From Janibacter alkaliphilus (lineage in GTDB: Bacteria; Actinomycetota; Actinomycetes; Actinomycetales; Dermatophilaceae): DNA of 64,000 nt. The notes beneath the pieces were generated by a model. It was given only the letters and a program-made list of their open reading frames with translations, was not told where the DNA came from and did not search any database. Shown piece after piece: positions 17,029-26,252 of this stretch. The DNA is taken from NCBI RefSeq assembly GCF_013408565.1, contig NZ_JACBZX010000001.1, positions 620,001-684,000 of the forward strand, written 5' to 3'. The stretch's first letter is position 1. Each line of letters begins with the position of its first letter. The translations under genes and the position numbers were made by a program.

Positions 17029-18483
17029 TCAGGCCCAGAGGAAGGCCTGGCCCGGGTCGCGCAGCAGCGCGGCCAGGTCGGCGAGGACCTTCGAGCCGAG
17101 CTCGCCGTCGACCAGCCGGTGGTCGAAGGACATCGCCAGCTGGGTGACCCAGCGCGGCTCTATCGTCTCCACCCCGTCCCGCTCGACCACCCAGGGGGTG
17201 CGCCGGACCGCGCCGAAGGCGATGATCGCCGCCTCCCCCGGGTTGAGGATCGGGGTGCCGGTGTCGACGCCGAAGACACCGACGTTGGTGATGGTGATCG
17301 TGCCGCCGGCCAGGTCGGCCGGCGGGGTGCGCCCGGCCCTCGCGGTCGCGGTGAGCTCGCCGAGGGAGACCGCGAGCTCGTGCAGGCCCATCCGGTCGGC
17401 CGCCTTGATGTTGGGCACGATCAGCCCGCGGTCGGTCGCCGCCGCGATGCCGAGGTTGACGTCGCGCAGGTAGGCGATCTCCTGGGCGTCCTCCTCCCAG
17501 CGGGCGTTGACCTCCGGGTGCCGCCGGATCACCAGGCACAGCGCCCGGGCGAGCACCAGCAGCGGGCTGACCTTGACGTCGGCGAAGGCGCGGTCGGCCT
17601 TGAGCCGCTCGACGAGGTCCATCGTGGCGGTGCAGTCCAGGGTGACGAACTCGGTGACGTGCGGCGCGGTGAAGGCGGAGGAGACCATCGCCTGCGCCGT
17701 CATCTTGCGCACGCCCTTGATCGGCACCCGGGTCTCGGCCGGCGCCTCGCCGGCGCCACCCGAGGTGGCCGGCTGGGCGACGGACCCGTTCCCCGCGCCG
17801 CTAGCGGCACCGGCCCCGGCGGCCGCCGACTCGACGTCCTCCCGGGTGACCACCCCGCCGTCCCCGCTCGGCGCGACCTGGGACAGGTCGACGCCGAGGT
17901 CCTTGGCCAGCTTGCGCACCGGCGGCTTGGCCAGCGCCCGGGCCTGCTCGCCGGACAGGCTCGCCCCGCCGGCAGCACCGGCAGGCTGCGGCCCGGCGGC
18001 GGGAGCGGCCGAGGCTGGTGCGGGGGACGATGAGGCAGGAGCGGTCTCGGCGGCGGGCGCGGCGGAGCCGCCCGACCCAGCGGAGCGACGCCGTCGCCGC
18101 GGGGAGCCGGACTCCTTCGCGCCGTAGCCGACGAGGTTGGGCACGGCCCCTTCGCTCTCGGCGGCGCCGTCGTCCGCGCCGCCCTCACCCGACCCGCCGG
18201 ACGAGGCAGCGTCGGAGCCGCCGGAGGGTGCCCCGCCGCCCTCGGCGGTCTCCACGGCGATGATCGGCGAGCCGACCTCGACGGTGTCGCCCTCGGCGGC
18301 GAGCAGCTCGGCCACGGTCCCGGCGAAGGGGATGGGCAGCTCGACGAGCGACTTGGCGGTCTCCACCTCGACGACGACGTCGTTGACCGCGACGGTGTCC
18401 CCGGCGGCCACCCGCCAGGTGACGATCTCGGCCTCGGTCAGACCCTCGCCGGGGTCGGGCAGGTTGAAGTGCTGGATGCTCAC
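17029..18483 (-). CDS. Branched-chain 2-oxoacid dehydrogenase E2 (dihydrolipoyl acyltransferase)
   Basis: 484 residues. One lipoyl domain (1-78) with VEVETAKS (lipoyl-lysine in ETAKS), an Ala/Pro/Gly-rich flexible linker, an E3-binding domain (about 180-215, KPPVRKLAKDLGVDLSQVAPSGDGGVVTREDV), a second linker, and the trimeric acyltransferase core (about 245-484) ending with SFDHRLVDGELGSKVLADLAALL, which holds the catalytic His-Asp. It transfers acyl groups from E1 to CoA. It is the last gene of the E1alpha-E1beta-E2 set, 60 bp after E1beta. The E3 gene is not in the window. The lack of an acetyl-specific signature and the E1 types favour branched-chain keto acids over pyruvate. Confidence 0.93.
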   Translation of the reverse strand: MSIQHFNLPDPGEGLTEAEIVTWRVAAGDTVAVNDVVVEVETAKSLVELPIPFAGTVAELLAAEGDTVEVGSPIIAVETAEGGGAPSGGSDAASSGGSGEGGADDGAAESEGAVPNLVGYGAKESGSPRRRRRSAGSGGSAAPAAETAPASSSPAPASAAPAAGPQPAGAAGGASLSGEQARALAKPPVRKLAKDLGVDLSQVAPSGDGGVVTREDVESAAAGAGAASGAGNGSVAQPATSGGAGEAPAETRVPIKGVRKMTAQAMVSSAFTAPHVTEFVTLDCTATMDLVERLKADRAFADVKVSPLLVLARALCLVIRRHPEVNARWEEDAQEIAYLRDVNLGIAAATDRGLIVPNIKAADRMGLHELAVSLGELTATARAGRTPPADLAGGTITITNVGVFGVDTGTPILNPGEAAIIAFGAVRRTPWVVERDGVETIEPRWVTQLAMSFDHRLVDGELGSKVLADLAALLRDPGQAFLWA

Positions 18484-18543
18484 GCGGACTCCTCGGTGCG
18501 GTCGGTCTGGGTGCTGTCTCGCCTGCGGTCGGTACGCATGCGG

Positions 18544-19533
18544 TCAGTACCCGAGGGAGCGGTCGACGGCGTCGAGCACCCGGTCGACCGAGGGGAGGAA
18601 CTCCTCCTCGAAGCGGCTCGGCGGGTAGGGGATGTCGTACCCGCCGACCCGCAGCACCGGCGCCTCGAGGTGGTAGAAGCAGTCCTGCTGCACCCGCGCC
18701 GCGAGCTCGGCGCCGAGCCCGAGGAAGGTCTGCGCCTCGTGCACCACGACCGCGCGTCCGGTGCGCCGCACCGAGTCGGTGATCGTCGGCACGTCCAGCG
18801 GGCTGAGCGTGCGCAGGTCGACGACCTCCAGGCTGGTGCCCTCCTCGGCGGCCGCGTCGGCCGCCTGCAGGCAGGTCTTGACCATCGGGCCGTAGCACAG
18901 CAGCGTCAGGTCGCTGCCGGAGCGGGCGACCCGGGCCTGGTGCAGCCCGAGCTCGGGGCCGGCGTCGACGTCGATCTCCTCCGGCGAGCGCTCGTGGTAG
19001 CGGCGCTTGGGCTCGAAGAAGACCACCGGGTCGTCGCTGGCGATCGCCTGCTGGATCATCCAGTAGGCGTCCGGCGCGGTGGCGCAGCTGACCACCCGCA
19101 GCCCGGCGGTGTGCGCGAAGTAGGCCTCGTTGGACTCGCTGTGGTGCTCCACGGCGCCGATGCCGCCGCCGCACGGGATGCGGATGACGATCGGCAGCCT
19201 CAGGTGACCCAGCGAGCGGTAGTGCATCTTGGCGACCTGGCTGACGATCTGGTCGAAGGCGGGGTAGACGAAGCCGTCGAACTGGATCTCCACCACGGGC
19301 CGGTAGCCGCGCAGCGCCAGCCCGACGGCGGTGCCGACGATGCCGGACTCGGCCAGCGGGGTGTCCATCACCCGGTGCTCGCCGAAGTCCTTCGCCAGCC
19401 CCTCGGTGATCCGGAAGACGCCGCCCAGGGTGCCGACGTCCTCCCCCATGACGAGCACCTTGTCGTCCTGCTCCATCGCTGCCCGCAGGCCCGCGTTGAG
19501 CCCCTTGGCGAGGCTCGGTCGGTTCGTGGCCAT
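18544..19533 (-). CDS. 2-oxoacid dehydrogenase E1 component, beta subunit
   Basis: 329 residues from ATG at 19533, whose first base is the first base of the E1alpha stop codon region (TGATG coupling). Motifs are KVLVMGEDVGTLGGVFRITEGL, RVMDTPLAESGIVGTAVGLALRGYRPVVEIQF, GGGIGAVEHHSES and the C-terminal domain EVVDLRTLSPLD ... VVVHEAQTFLGLGAELAA. With E1alpha it forms the thiamine-diphosphate decarboxylase of the complex. A longer open frame extends upstream inside E1alpha but has no homology. Confidence 0.95.
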   Translation of the reverse strand: MATNRPSLAKGLNAGLRAAMEQDDKVLVMGEDVGTLGGVFRITEGLAKDFGEHRVMDTPLAESGIVGTAVGLALRGYRPVVEIQFDGFVYPAFDQIVSQVAKMHYRSLGHLRLPIVIRIPCGGGIGAVEHHSESNEAYFAHTAGLRVVSCATAPDAYWMIQQAIASDDPVVFFEPKRRYHERSPEEIDVDAGPELGLHQARVARSGSDLTLLCYGPMVKTCLQAADAAAEEGTSLEVVDLRTLSPLDVPTITDSVRRTGRAVVVHEAQTFLGLGAELAARVQQDCFYHLEAPVLRVGGYDIPYPPSRFEEEFLPSVDRVLDAVDRSLGY

Positions 19534-20768
19534 CAGACCGCCTCCTCCTCGAAGCCCGCCTGGTAGGCGAGGAACTGCTCCCGGTTCGCCGCCACCGCGG
19601 GGTGCTCGTCGACGTAGACGTCGTCGAACATCGTCACCGGGTCGGGGTCCGGCATCTCCTGGCAGGCCTTGCGCACCCGGGCCGCGATCTCGTCGGCCTC
19701 GGCGTCCACGGCGGCGAAGAACTCGGCGTCGCCGTGCCCCTTCTCCTCCATGAAGCCGCGCATCCGGGCGATCGGGTCCTTGTGCTTCCAGATCTCGACC
19801 TCGGCCTCGTTGCGATACTTGGTCGGGTCGTCGGAGGTGGTGTGCGCGCCCATCCGGTAGGTGTAGGCCTCGATGAGCGTCGGGCCCTGCCCGGCCCGGG
19901 CGGCGTCGAGCGCGGACTTGGCGACCGCGTAGGTGGCCAGCGGGTCGTTGCCGTCGACGAGCACCCCGGGGAAGCCGAAGCCGCGCGCCCGCTGGTACGG
20001 CGGGATGATGAACTGGCGCTCGTTGCCCTCGGAGATCGCCCACTGGTTGTTCTGGACGAAGAAGACTACCGGCGCCTGGGTGACCGCGGCGAAGACGAGC
20101 GCCTCGTTGAAGTCGCCCTGGGCGGTCCCGCCGTCACCGGTGAAGGCCATCACCGCGGCGTCCCGGTCGGGGTCGCCGGTGCCCATGTCACCGTCCGCCT
20201 TGATCCCCATCGCGTAGCCGACGCCGTGCAGCATCTGGTTGCCGATGACGATCGTGTAGAGGTGGAAGTTGTTCTCGTTGGAGTCCCAGCCGCCGTGGTT
20301 GACCCCGCGGAAGAGGCCGAGCAGGTTCTCCGGCGGCACCCCGCGGCACCAGGCGACGCCGTGCTCGCGGTAGCCGGGGAAGGCGTAGTCCTGGGGGCGC
20401 AGCGCGCGACCGGCCCCGACCTGGGCGGCCTCCTGGCCCAGCAGCGAGGGCCACAGGCCGAGCTCACCCTGACGCTGCAGCGCGTGCCCCTCGGCGTCGA
20501 TCCGGCGCACCAGCACCAGGTCGCGGTAGATCGTCCGGGCGTCCGCGGAATCGAGGTCCTCAACGATCTGCGCGTACGGGGCGTTGGTCTCGTTGGTGGC
20601 CAGCCGGGTGCCCTCGGCGTCGACGAACTGGACCATCTCGGGGTTGTCGTCGGCGAAGTGCCCGGTGATCCGGGACGGGGGGGTCGGCCCGGCGCCGGGT
20701 GACGGCTCGAAGGCGCCGGCCATATCGGCCTTGGCCTCCGCGTGTCCGGCGACGTCGTTGTCGCTCAC
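19533..20768 (-). CDS. 2-oxoacid dehydrogenase E1 component, alpha subunit (branched-chain type)
   Basis: 411 residues from the GTG at 20768, chosen because GGGAGAG lies 4-5 nt upstream; an in-frame ATG 87 nt further out has no such site. The thiamine-diphosphate motif GDGGTAQGDFNEALVFAAVTQAPVVFFVQNN is complete. YRDLVLVRRIDAEGHALQRQGELGLWPSLLGQEAAQVG and TYRMGAHTTSDDPTKYR (phosphorylation-loop equivalent) are typical of branched-chain rather than pyruvate E1alpha. It decarboxylates 2-oxoacids from Leu, Ile and Val, which can supply branched fatty-acid primers. It is the first gene of the operon. Confidence 0.94.
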   Translation of the reverse strand: MSDNDVAGHAEAKADMAGAFEPSPGAGPTPPSRITGHFADDNPEMVQFVDAEGTRLATNETNAPYAQIVEDLDSADARTIYRDLVLVRRIDAEGHALQRQGELGLWPSLLGQEAAQVGAGRALRPQDYAFPGYREHGVAWCRGVPPENLLGLFRGVNHGGWDSNENNFHLYTIVIGNQMLHGVGYAMGIKADGDMGTGDPDRDAAVMAFTGDGGTAQGDFNEALVFAAVTQAPVVFFVQNNQWAISEGNERQFIIPPYQRARGFGFPGVLVDGNDPLATYAVAKSALDAARAGQGPTLIEAYTYRMGAHTTSDDPTKYRNEAEVEIWKHKDPIARMRGFMEEKGHGDAEFFAAVDAEADEIAARVRKACQEMPDPDPVTMFDDVYVDEHPAVAANREQFLAYQAGFEEEAV

Positions 20769-20836
20769 GTTCTCTCCCTTCGTCCGGGCCGCGAGGGATC
20801 GCCCATGACCCGGGTGCGGTGGCGCGCGCTCCGGGC

Positions 20837-20872
20837 GGTGTGGTCCGGAGCACACGAGGTGACCTCACCGTA
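20837..20872 (-). promoter_or_regulatory. Promoter and dyads upstream of the E1alpha-E1beta-E2 operon
   Basis: A minus-strand TACGGT -10 (20867-20872) overlaps the dyad GGTGA-CC-TCACC (20858-20869). A second dyad GTGTG/CACAC (20838-20842, 20851-20855) with an inner TCCGGA lies in the leader. These are candidate operators; no regulator gene is adjacent. Confidence 0.35.
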
Positions 20873-20905
20873 CCGGACCCGTCTCGCGGGTTGAGACGGG
20901 TCCGG
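20873..20905 (-). terminator. Terminator of the aminotransferase gene
   Basis: Perfect 13-bp stem CCGGACCCGTCTC (20873-20885) with its complement at 20893-20905 and a 7-nt loop, between the aminotransferase stop and the E1alpha promoter. Confidence 0.75.
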
Positions 20906-20933
20906 CGTGATCGTGACCGGAGCGTCCAGCCGG

Positions 20934-20981
20934 GAGGGCCCGTCGGTGCGGGAAGGGGAGGGCCCGTCAGTGCGGGAAGGC
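20934..20981. repeat. 24-bp tandem duplication across the aminotransferase stop codon
   Basis: Two adjacent 24-bp units (20934-20957 and 20958-20981) beginning GAGGGCCCGTC differ at two positions. In the gene-proximal unit TCA reads as the TGA stop; in the distal unit the same position is TCG, removing the stop. Confidence 0.85.
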
Positions 20982-22037
20982 GGTCGCCACCTCGACGAGC
21001 CGGTCGTTGGCCTCGGGCTCGCCGATGGTCACCCGCACCCCTTCGGTGCCGTAGGGGCGCACCACGAGCCCGGCGGCGTCGCAGGCGGCGACGAGGTCGG
21101 GGGTCGCCTCGCCGACCGGGAACCACACGAAGTTCGCCTGGCTCGGCGGCAGGTCCCAGCCCGCGGCGCGCAGCGCCTCGAGCACCCGGGTGCGCTCGCC
21201 AACCAGCTCGCGCACCCGGGCGGCGAGCTCGTCGCCGGCCTCCAGCGAGGCCACCGCGGCCACCTGTGCCAGCGAGCTGACGCCGAAGGGGACGGCGGTC
21301 TTGCGCAGCGCCCCGGCGACCTCCGGCGGGGCGGCCGCGTAGCCGACCCGCAGCCCGGCCAGCCCGTACGCCTTGGAGAAGGTGCGCAGCAGGGCCACGT
21401 TGTCGTGCGCCCGCAGCAGGGCCAGCCCGTCCACCGGGTCGTCGCCCTCGACGAACTCCAGGTAGGCCTCGTCGACGACGACGAGCACGTCGTCGGGCAC
21501 CCGGGCCAGGAAGTCCTCCAGCTCGGTCTGGGTGACCGCCGTGCCGGTGGGGTTGTTCGGGGTGCACACGAGCACCATCCGGGTGCGCTCGGTGATCGCC
21601 TCGGCCATCGCGTCCAGGTCGTGCCGGTGCTGCGCGGTCAGCGGCACCGGGACCGGGACCGCGCCGGCGACGGTGACGACGATCGGGTAGGCCTCGAAGG
21701 AGCGCCAGGCGAAGACCACCTCGTCGCCGGCGTCGCAGGTGGCCTGCACGAGCTGGCCGAGCACCCCGACGCTGCCGGTCCCGGTGGCCACCGTCGTGGG
21801 GTCGACACCGAGGTGCGCGGCGATCGCCTCGGTGAGCGCGGACACCGACATGTCCGGGTAGCGGTTCATCAGCCCGGCGTGCTCGCGCACCGTCTCCAGC
21901 ACGCTGGGCAGCGGCGGGTAGGGGTTCTCGTTGGAGCTGACCTTGTAGACGGTCAGGTCCGCGCGGGCGGCCGCCGGCTTGCCGGCGACGTAGGCGGGCA
22001 GTGCGTCGAGGGCGGCGCGCAGGCGGACGGGGCTCAT
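20967..22037 (-). CDS. Histidinol-phosphate / aromatic aminotransferase (HisC2/Pat type)
   Basis: 356 residues from ATG at 22037. It is a class I/II PLP aminotransferase: [18 protein letters not shown] and [17 protein letters not shown] with Lys222 as Schiff-base lysine, then SQANFVWFP and [14 protein letters not shown]. The segment [15 protein letters not shown] and overall pattern resemble mycobacterial HisC2/Pat, which favours phenylalanine transamination over histidine biosynthesis; no other his gene is nearby. A GTG three codons upstream lies inside the TAGGGT promoter box and is therefore rejected as the start. Confidence 0.9.
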   Translation of the reverse strand: MSPVRLRAALDALPAYVAGKPAAARADLTVYKVSSNENPYPPLPSVLETVREHAGLMNRYPDMSVSALTEAIAAHLGVDPTTVATGTGSVGVLGQLVQATCDAGDEVVFAWRSFEAYPIVVTVAGAVPVPVPLTAQHRHDLDAMAEAITERTRMVLVCTPNNPTGTAVTQTELEDFLARVPDDVLVVVDEAYLEFVEGDDPVDGLALLRAHDNVALLRTFSKAYGLAGLRVGYAAAPPEVAGALRKTAVPFGVSSLAQVAAVASLEAGDELAARVRELVGERTRVLEALRAAGWDLPPSQANFVWFPVGEATPDLVAACDAAGLVVRPYGTEGVRVTIGEPEANDRLVEVATAFPH

Positions 22038-22044
22038 GCCGGCC

Positions 22045-22050
22045 ACCCTA
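22045..22050 (-). promoter_or_regulatory. -10 box of the aminotransferase gene
   Basis: Minus-strand TAGGGT preceded by GGC, ending 7 nt before the ATG at 22037. It implies a leaderless transcript and decides the start. Confidence 0.5.
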
Positions 22051-22082
22051 GCCAGCGACGAGCACCCGGCGCCCCGGGCAGG

Positions 22083-22487
22083 TCAGGCGCGGCGGTCGTC
22101 CGCGTCCGGCTCCGGCAGCACGAGGTTGAGGATCATCGAGACGATGGTGATGATCAGCGCCGCGAGGACCGCGTCCCAGAAGAACTCGTCGATGGTGAAG
22201 TCCAGCCCCAGCGGGTCGGAGATCCACTCGGTGATCTGCAGCATGAAGGCGTTGACGACGAAGGTGAACAGCCCCAGCGTGAGGATGATCAGCGGGAAGG
22301 AGAAGAAGGTGGCGATCGGCTTCACGATCGCGTTGATCACCCCGAAGATCAGGGCCACCAGGACGATCGTGGCGAACTGCGAGGCGAAGGTGGTCTGACC
22401 GTCCGCCAGGCGCACCCCGCTGACCATCCAGGCGGCCACCCACAGAGCGACACCGTTGACCGCGGTCCTGATGAGGAAGTTCGTCAT
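22083..22487 (-). CDS. Phage_holin_4_2 / YvlD-like membrane protein
   Basis: 134 residues with four hydrophobic helices. It contains NGVALWVAAWMV, VALIFGVINAIVKPIATFFSFPLIILTLGLFTFVVNAFMLQ and a fourth helix before an acidic tail. The NAIVKP ... LTLGLF pattern is characteristic of the PF04020 family, a chromosomal membrane protein family despite the holin name. The cellular role is unknown. No phage genes are nearby. A longer open frame upstream to 22607 crosses the divergent promoter region and is not used. Confidence 0.85.
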   Translation of the reverse strand: MTNFLIRTAVNGVALWVAAWMVSGVRLADGQTTFASQFATIVLVALIFGVINAIVKPIATFFSFPLIILTLGLFTFVVNAFMLQITEWISDPLGLDFTIDEFFWDAVLAALIITIVSMILNLVLPEPDADDRRA

Positions 22488-22609
22488 GGGGCCAGTGTGG
22501 CAGCACCCAGGCACGGCGTGAGGCTGACCACACCGGTGGCCGTGCCGCCGTCGGGTGTGGTCACCTAGGTCGGTCGAGGACGACCGAGCATGCCGGGAGG
22601 GGATCACCG

Positions 22610-24259
22610 ATGGCTCTGGGCAGGACCCGTGGCACGCACGCCCGCCGACCCGAGCGGGGACGCCTGCTCCCGCTGCTGATCGCCGCCGTGGTGGTCCTCG
22701 CGCTCGTGGTCGTCGCCGGCCTGGCGCTGCGCGGGGGCGACGACGAGAGCGCCTCCGGCTGCGACGGGGGCCCGCTGACCGTGGCCGCCAGCCCGGAGAT
22801 CGCCCCGACCGTCGAGCAGGTGCTGGACGGCCTCGCCGAGGACGAGGACGCCGGCGGGTGCACCGACTTCACGGTGCGCGCGGTGAGCTCGGCCCAGGCG
22901 GCCACCGAGATCAGCGACGGCCGTGCCCCGGACGTGTGGATCCCGGACAGCTCCACCTGGGTGGACAAGGTCGAGGTCGGCGACGGCAGCGGCGGGTGGA
23001 CCGAGGGCCCCTCGATCGCCCGCTCCCCGATCGTGCTCGCGGTGGGCGGCGACGCCGCCGACGACGCCTCGCTCACCTCGTGGAGCAGCCGGCTGACCAA
23101 CGACGACGACCTGCGGATGGCCAACCCCGACTCCGACACCGCCAGCCGGCTCGCCTACCACGCCAGCCGGATCGGCGAGCCCGAGCGGCTCGGTCTGCAG
23201 ACCGGCGGGCGACTGATCTTCCTCTCCCGCTTCGCCGCCCCGTCGGTCAACGCGCTGCTCGACTCCTACGCCCAGGAGCCCGCCGAGGCCGACCCCTTCC
23301 CGGCCTCGGAGCAGCGGATCTTCGCCTTCGCCGAGGAGCACGGCGACACCGAGCCGCTGCACGCGGTGATGCCCGAGACCGGCACCCTCGCCCTGGACTA
23401 CCCGTGGATCAGCAGCCCGGACCTGACCGGCGAGCGCCGCGACGCCGCCGAGCAGGCCCGGACCGCCTTCGGCTCGACGCAGACCCGCGACCTGCTCACC
23501 GAGGCCGGCTTCCGCAGCTCCGACGGTCGTGGCGGGCCGGAGATCGCCGAGCAGGAGCCCGCCGCCCTCGACGAGCTGGAGCCGCTGACCCGGCAGGAGC
23601 GGCTGGCCGCGGTCGAGCAGTGGGACATCCTGCGCACCGACATCCGGATGCTGGCGCTCATCGACGTCTCCGGCTCCATGGAGTGGGACAGCCCGACCCC
23701 GGGGATGGCCCGCTGGGAGGTCACCCAGGGCGCGCTGCTGCAGGGCATCGGCATCCTGCCGGCCGGCAGCCAGGTCGGCGGCTGGGCCTTCTCCAGCGAC
23801 ATCGGGGGCGAGGGCCAGGACTGGCAGGAGCTGGCGCCGGTGCGGCGGCTCGACGAGAGCGTCGGCTCGGGCACCCAGCGGGACCGGCTGGAGCGCCTGG
23901 TCTCCGACGGGGGCGAGCTCATCGAGGGCGACACCGGGCTCTACGACAGCGTCTGGGCGGCCTACCAGGAGATGCAGGACAGCTACGACGAGGACTACGT
24001 GAACTCGATCGTCGTCTTCACCGACGGCGAGAACGACGACCCCAACGGCGGCCTGTCGCTGAACCAGCTGCTGGACCGGATCGACGAGGGCTACGACCCC
24101 GAGCGGCCGGTGCGGATCATCACCATCGGCATGGGCGAGGCGGACGCCTCGGCGCTGCAGCAGATCTCCGACGAGTCCGGCGGTACCTCCTACATCGCCG
24201 AGACCCCGGACGACATCGAGCGGGTCTTCGTCGAGGCCCTGCTGGCCCGCACCGGCTGA
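22610..24259 (+). CDS. Membrane-anchored solute-binding domain plus VWA domain protein
   Basis: 549 residues. One N-terminal transmembrane helix (about 19-42) after a basic RRPERGR segment is followed by an extracellular solute-binding-like domain (about 50-325; ASPEIAPTVEQVL, DGRAPDVWIPDSSTW, MPETGTLALDYPWI). A von Willebrand factor A domain (about 345-545) has a complete MIDAS start DVSGS (352-356), then a distal Thr/Asp FTDGENDD block. The combination is seen in actinobacterial proteins of unknown function; metal-dependent protein binding outside the membrane is the family expectation. GGGAGGGG precedes the ATG. The adjacent downstream genes form an amino-acid ABC importer, but a 119-bp gap suggests separate transcription. 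Confidence 0.85.
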   Translation: MALGRTRGTHARRPERGRLLPLLIAAVVVLALVVVAGLALRGGDDESASGCDGGPLTVAASPEIAPTVEQVLDGLAEDEDAGGCTDFTVRAVSSAQAATEISDGRAPDVWIPDSSTWVDKVEVGDGSGGWTEGPSIARSPIVLAVGGDAADDASLTSWSSRLTNDDDLRMANPDSDTASRLAYHASRIGEPERLGLQTGGRLIFLSRFAAPSVNALLDSYAQEPAEADPFPASEQRIFAFAEEHGDTEPLHAVMPETGTLALDYPWISSPDLTGERRDAAEQARTAFGSTQTRDLLTEAGFRSSDGRGGPEIAEQEPAALDELEPLTRQERLAAVEQWDILRTDIRMLALIDVSGSMEWDSPTPGMARWEVTQGALLQGIGILPAGSQVGGWAFSSDIGGEGQDWQELAPVRRLDESVGSGTQRDRLERLVSDGGELIEGDTGLYDSVWAAYQEMQDSYDEDYVNSIVVFTDGENDDPNGGLSLNQLLDRIDEGYDPERPVRIITIGMGEADASALQQISDESGGTSYIAETPDDIERVFVEALLARTG

Positions 24260-24378
24260 TCCGGCGCGTCACGAACGGGTGACGAGACCGGGACCGCTCT
24301 GCTCACCGGGGCGTCGGTGGTGGCACCATGTCCCGATCGTGGGCGCGACCGCGCCCCTCGGAACTCCTGGAGGATCCC

Positions 24379-25293
24379 ATGCGTCGCGCCCCCGTGGCTC
24401 TCGTCGCCTCGCTCGCCCTCGGTGCTGCCACCATCACCGGGTGCGGCTCCGACTCCCTCGACGAGGGCGGCGGCTCCGGCGAGGGCTCCAGCTCGTCCGG
24501 CAGCGGCGAGGTCGAGGTCTCGGTCAACCAGGAGCTGGCCGACCAGGTCCCCCAGGAGATCCGCGACAAGGGCACGCTGACCATCGGCACCGACGCCTCC
24601 TACGCGCCCAACGAGTTCCTCGCCGAGGACGGCAAGACCGTCCAGGGCTTCGACGTCGACCTCTTCGACGCGGTGGCCGCCAGCCTCGACCTGGAGACCC
24701 AGTGGCAGCCGGCCAAGTTCGACTCCATCATCACCGGTGTCGACGGCGGCAAGTACGACATGGGCATCTCGTCGTTCACGATCAACGACGAGCGCAAGCA
24801 GCAGGTCAACATGGTCAGCTACTTCAACGCCGGCACCCAGTGGGCGGCCGCCCCGGGCAACCCCGAGAACGTCGACCCGGAGGCTCCGTGCGGGCTGACC
24901 GTGGCCGTGCAGAAGGGCACCGTGCAGCAGGAGGAGGACCTGCCGGCGAAGGAGGACGAGTGCGAGTCCGAGGGCGAGCCGATCGAGGTGCTCGTCTACG
25001 AGGGCCAGGACCAGGCCACCGCGGCCGTGGGCAGCGGCAAGGCCGACGCCATGCTCGCCGACTCCCCGATCGTCGCCTACGCGGTCAAGCAGTCCGACGG
25101 CAAGATCGAGGCGGTCGGTGACATCTACGACGCCGCCCCCTACGGCTACGTCGTGCCCCAGGACGACGAGGAGATGGCCGAGCTCTTCGCCGAGGCGCTG
25201 ACCGCCCTGAAGGAGGACGGCGCCTACGACTCCGTGCTCGAGGAGTGGGGCGTGCAGGACGGCGGCATCGACGAGTTCGCCGTCAACCCCTGA
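24379..25293 (+). CDS. Polar amino-acid ABC transporter, substrate-binding lipoprotein
   Basis: 304 residues from ATG at 24379, chosen because GGAGG lies 6 nt upstream and a lipobox (ITGC, Cys about 20) then falls in place; an upstream in-frame ATG at 24328 would bury it. A Gly/Ser linker precedes the SBP_bac_3 fold: IRDKGTLTIGTDASYAPNEFL, FDVDLFDAVAASL, GKYDMGISSFTINDERKQQVNMVSYF and ATAAVGSGKADAMLADSPIVAYAVKQ. It captures an amino acid at the outer membrane surface and delivers it to the permease encoded next, with which it shares a TGATG junction. The specificity is not readable. Confidence 0.93.
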   Translation: MRRAPVALVASLALGAATITGCGSDSLDEGGGSGEGSSSSGSGEVEVSVNQELADQVPQEIRDKGTLTIGTDASYAPNEFLAEDGKTVQGFDVDLFDAVAASLDLETQWQPAKFDSIITGVDGGKYDMGISSFTINDERKQQVNMVSYFNAGTQWAAAPGNPENVDPEAPCGLTVAVQKGTVQQEEDLPAKEDECESEGEPIEVLVYEGQDQATAAVGSGKADAMLADSPIVAYAVKQSDGKIEAVGDIYDAAPYGYVVPQDDEEMAELFAEALTALKEDGAYDSVLEEWGVQDGGIDEFAVNP

Positions 25294-26252
25294 TGCCGGC
25301 GCCGGACGACGCCGAGCGCGAGGAGCGCTACGGGCCGATCGACGCGGTGCCGGTGCGTCACCCCGGCCGGTGGGTGGCCATCGCGGTCATCGCCGTGCTG
25401 GTGGCGATGTTCGTCAACATGCTGCTGACGAACCCGGAGTTCGACTGGGGCTTCATCCGGCAGGCGATGATCCAGACCCCGGTGCTGCGCGGCCTGCTGA
25501 TGGGCACCCTCCTGGTCACCGTGCTGGCGATGATCATCGGTGTCACGCTCGGCGTCGTCCTGGCGGTGATGCGGCTGTCCGACAACCCGGTGCTCTCCGG
25601 GGTCGCCTGGGTCTTCACGTGGTTCTTCCGGGCGATCCCCCGGCTGGTGCTGCTGACGATCATGGGCGCCCTCGGGGTGCTCTTCCAGGACGGGCTGGGC
25701 ATCGGGGTCCCCTTCGACACCCAGATCCTCTCCCTCTTCGGCATCGACGGGACCATGCGGATCGCCACCCTGGACGCCAACACGGTCTTCTCCGGGGTGG
25801 TCGGCGGCGCCATCGGCCTCGGGGTCTCCGAGGCGGCCTACATGGCCGAGATCGCCCGGGCCGGCATCCTCTCGGTCGACGACGGGCAGCGTGAGGCCGC
25901 TCGCTCGCTGGGCATGAGCAACGCCCAGGCGATGCGCCGGATCGTGCTGCCGCAGGCGATGCGGGTGATCGTGCCGCCGACCGGCAACGAGACCATCGCG
26001 ATGACCAAGGACACCTCGCTGCTCATCGGCATCCCGGTGACGGCCGAGCTGTTCTTCCAGCTGCAGACCATCGGCTCACGGCTCTTCGAGACCTTCAACG
26101 TCCTCGTCGCCGCGACCCTGTGGTACCTGGTCATCTGCTCGGTGCTCATGGTCGGGCAGTACTTCCTCGAGCGGCACTTCGGCCGCGGCTACGGGGACAC
26201 CTCCGAGGGCGGGGCCCGGCGACGGGTGCTGCAGATGGGGAGCACGAAGTGA
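25293..26252 (+). CDS. Polar amino-acid ABC transporter, permease
   Basis: 319 residues from ATG at 25293, overlapping the binding-protein stop. It is a HisM/GlnP-type permease with five to six transmembrane helices: [27 protein letters not shown] near the start and the EAA loop [48 protein letters not shown], which docks on the ATPase. One permease gene implies a homodimer. The insertion around [20 protein letters not shown] is an external loop. Confidence 0.94.
   Translation: MPAPDDAEREERYGPIDAVPVRHPGRWVAIAVIAVLVAMFVNMLLTNPEFDWGFIRQAMIQTPVLRGLLMGTLLVTVLAMIIGVTLGVVLAVMRLSDNPVLSGVAWVFTWFFRAIPRLVLLTIMGALGVLFQDGLGIGVPFDTQILSLFGIDGTMRIATLDANTVFSGVVGGAIGLGVSEAAYMAEIARAGILSVDDGQREAARSLGMSNAQAMRRIVLPQAMRVIVPPTGNETIAMTKDTSLLIGIPVTAELFFQLQTIGSRLFETFNVLVAATLWYLVICSVLMVGQYFLERHFGRGYGDTSEGGARRRVLQMGSTK

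Noticed and set aside
18544..20043. 499-residue version of the E1beta subunit
   Set aside because: The first 170 residues are read antisense-like out of frame through E1alpha; homology begins at the ATG at 19533.
22083..22487. Phage holin
   Set aside because: The family name is historical; there is no lysin or other phage gene nearby and the protein matches chromosomal YvlD-like proteins.
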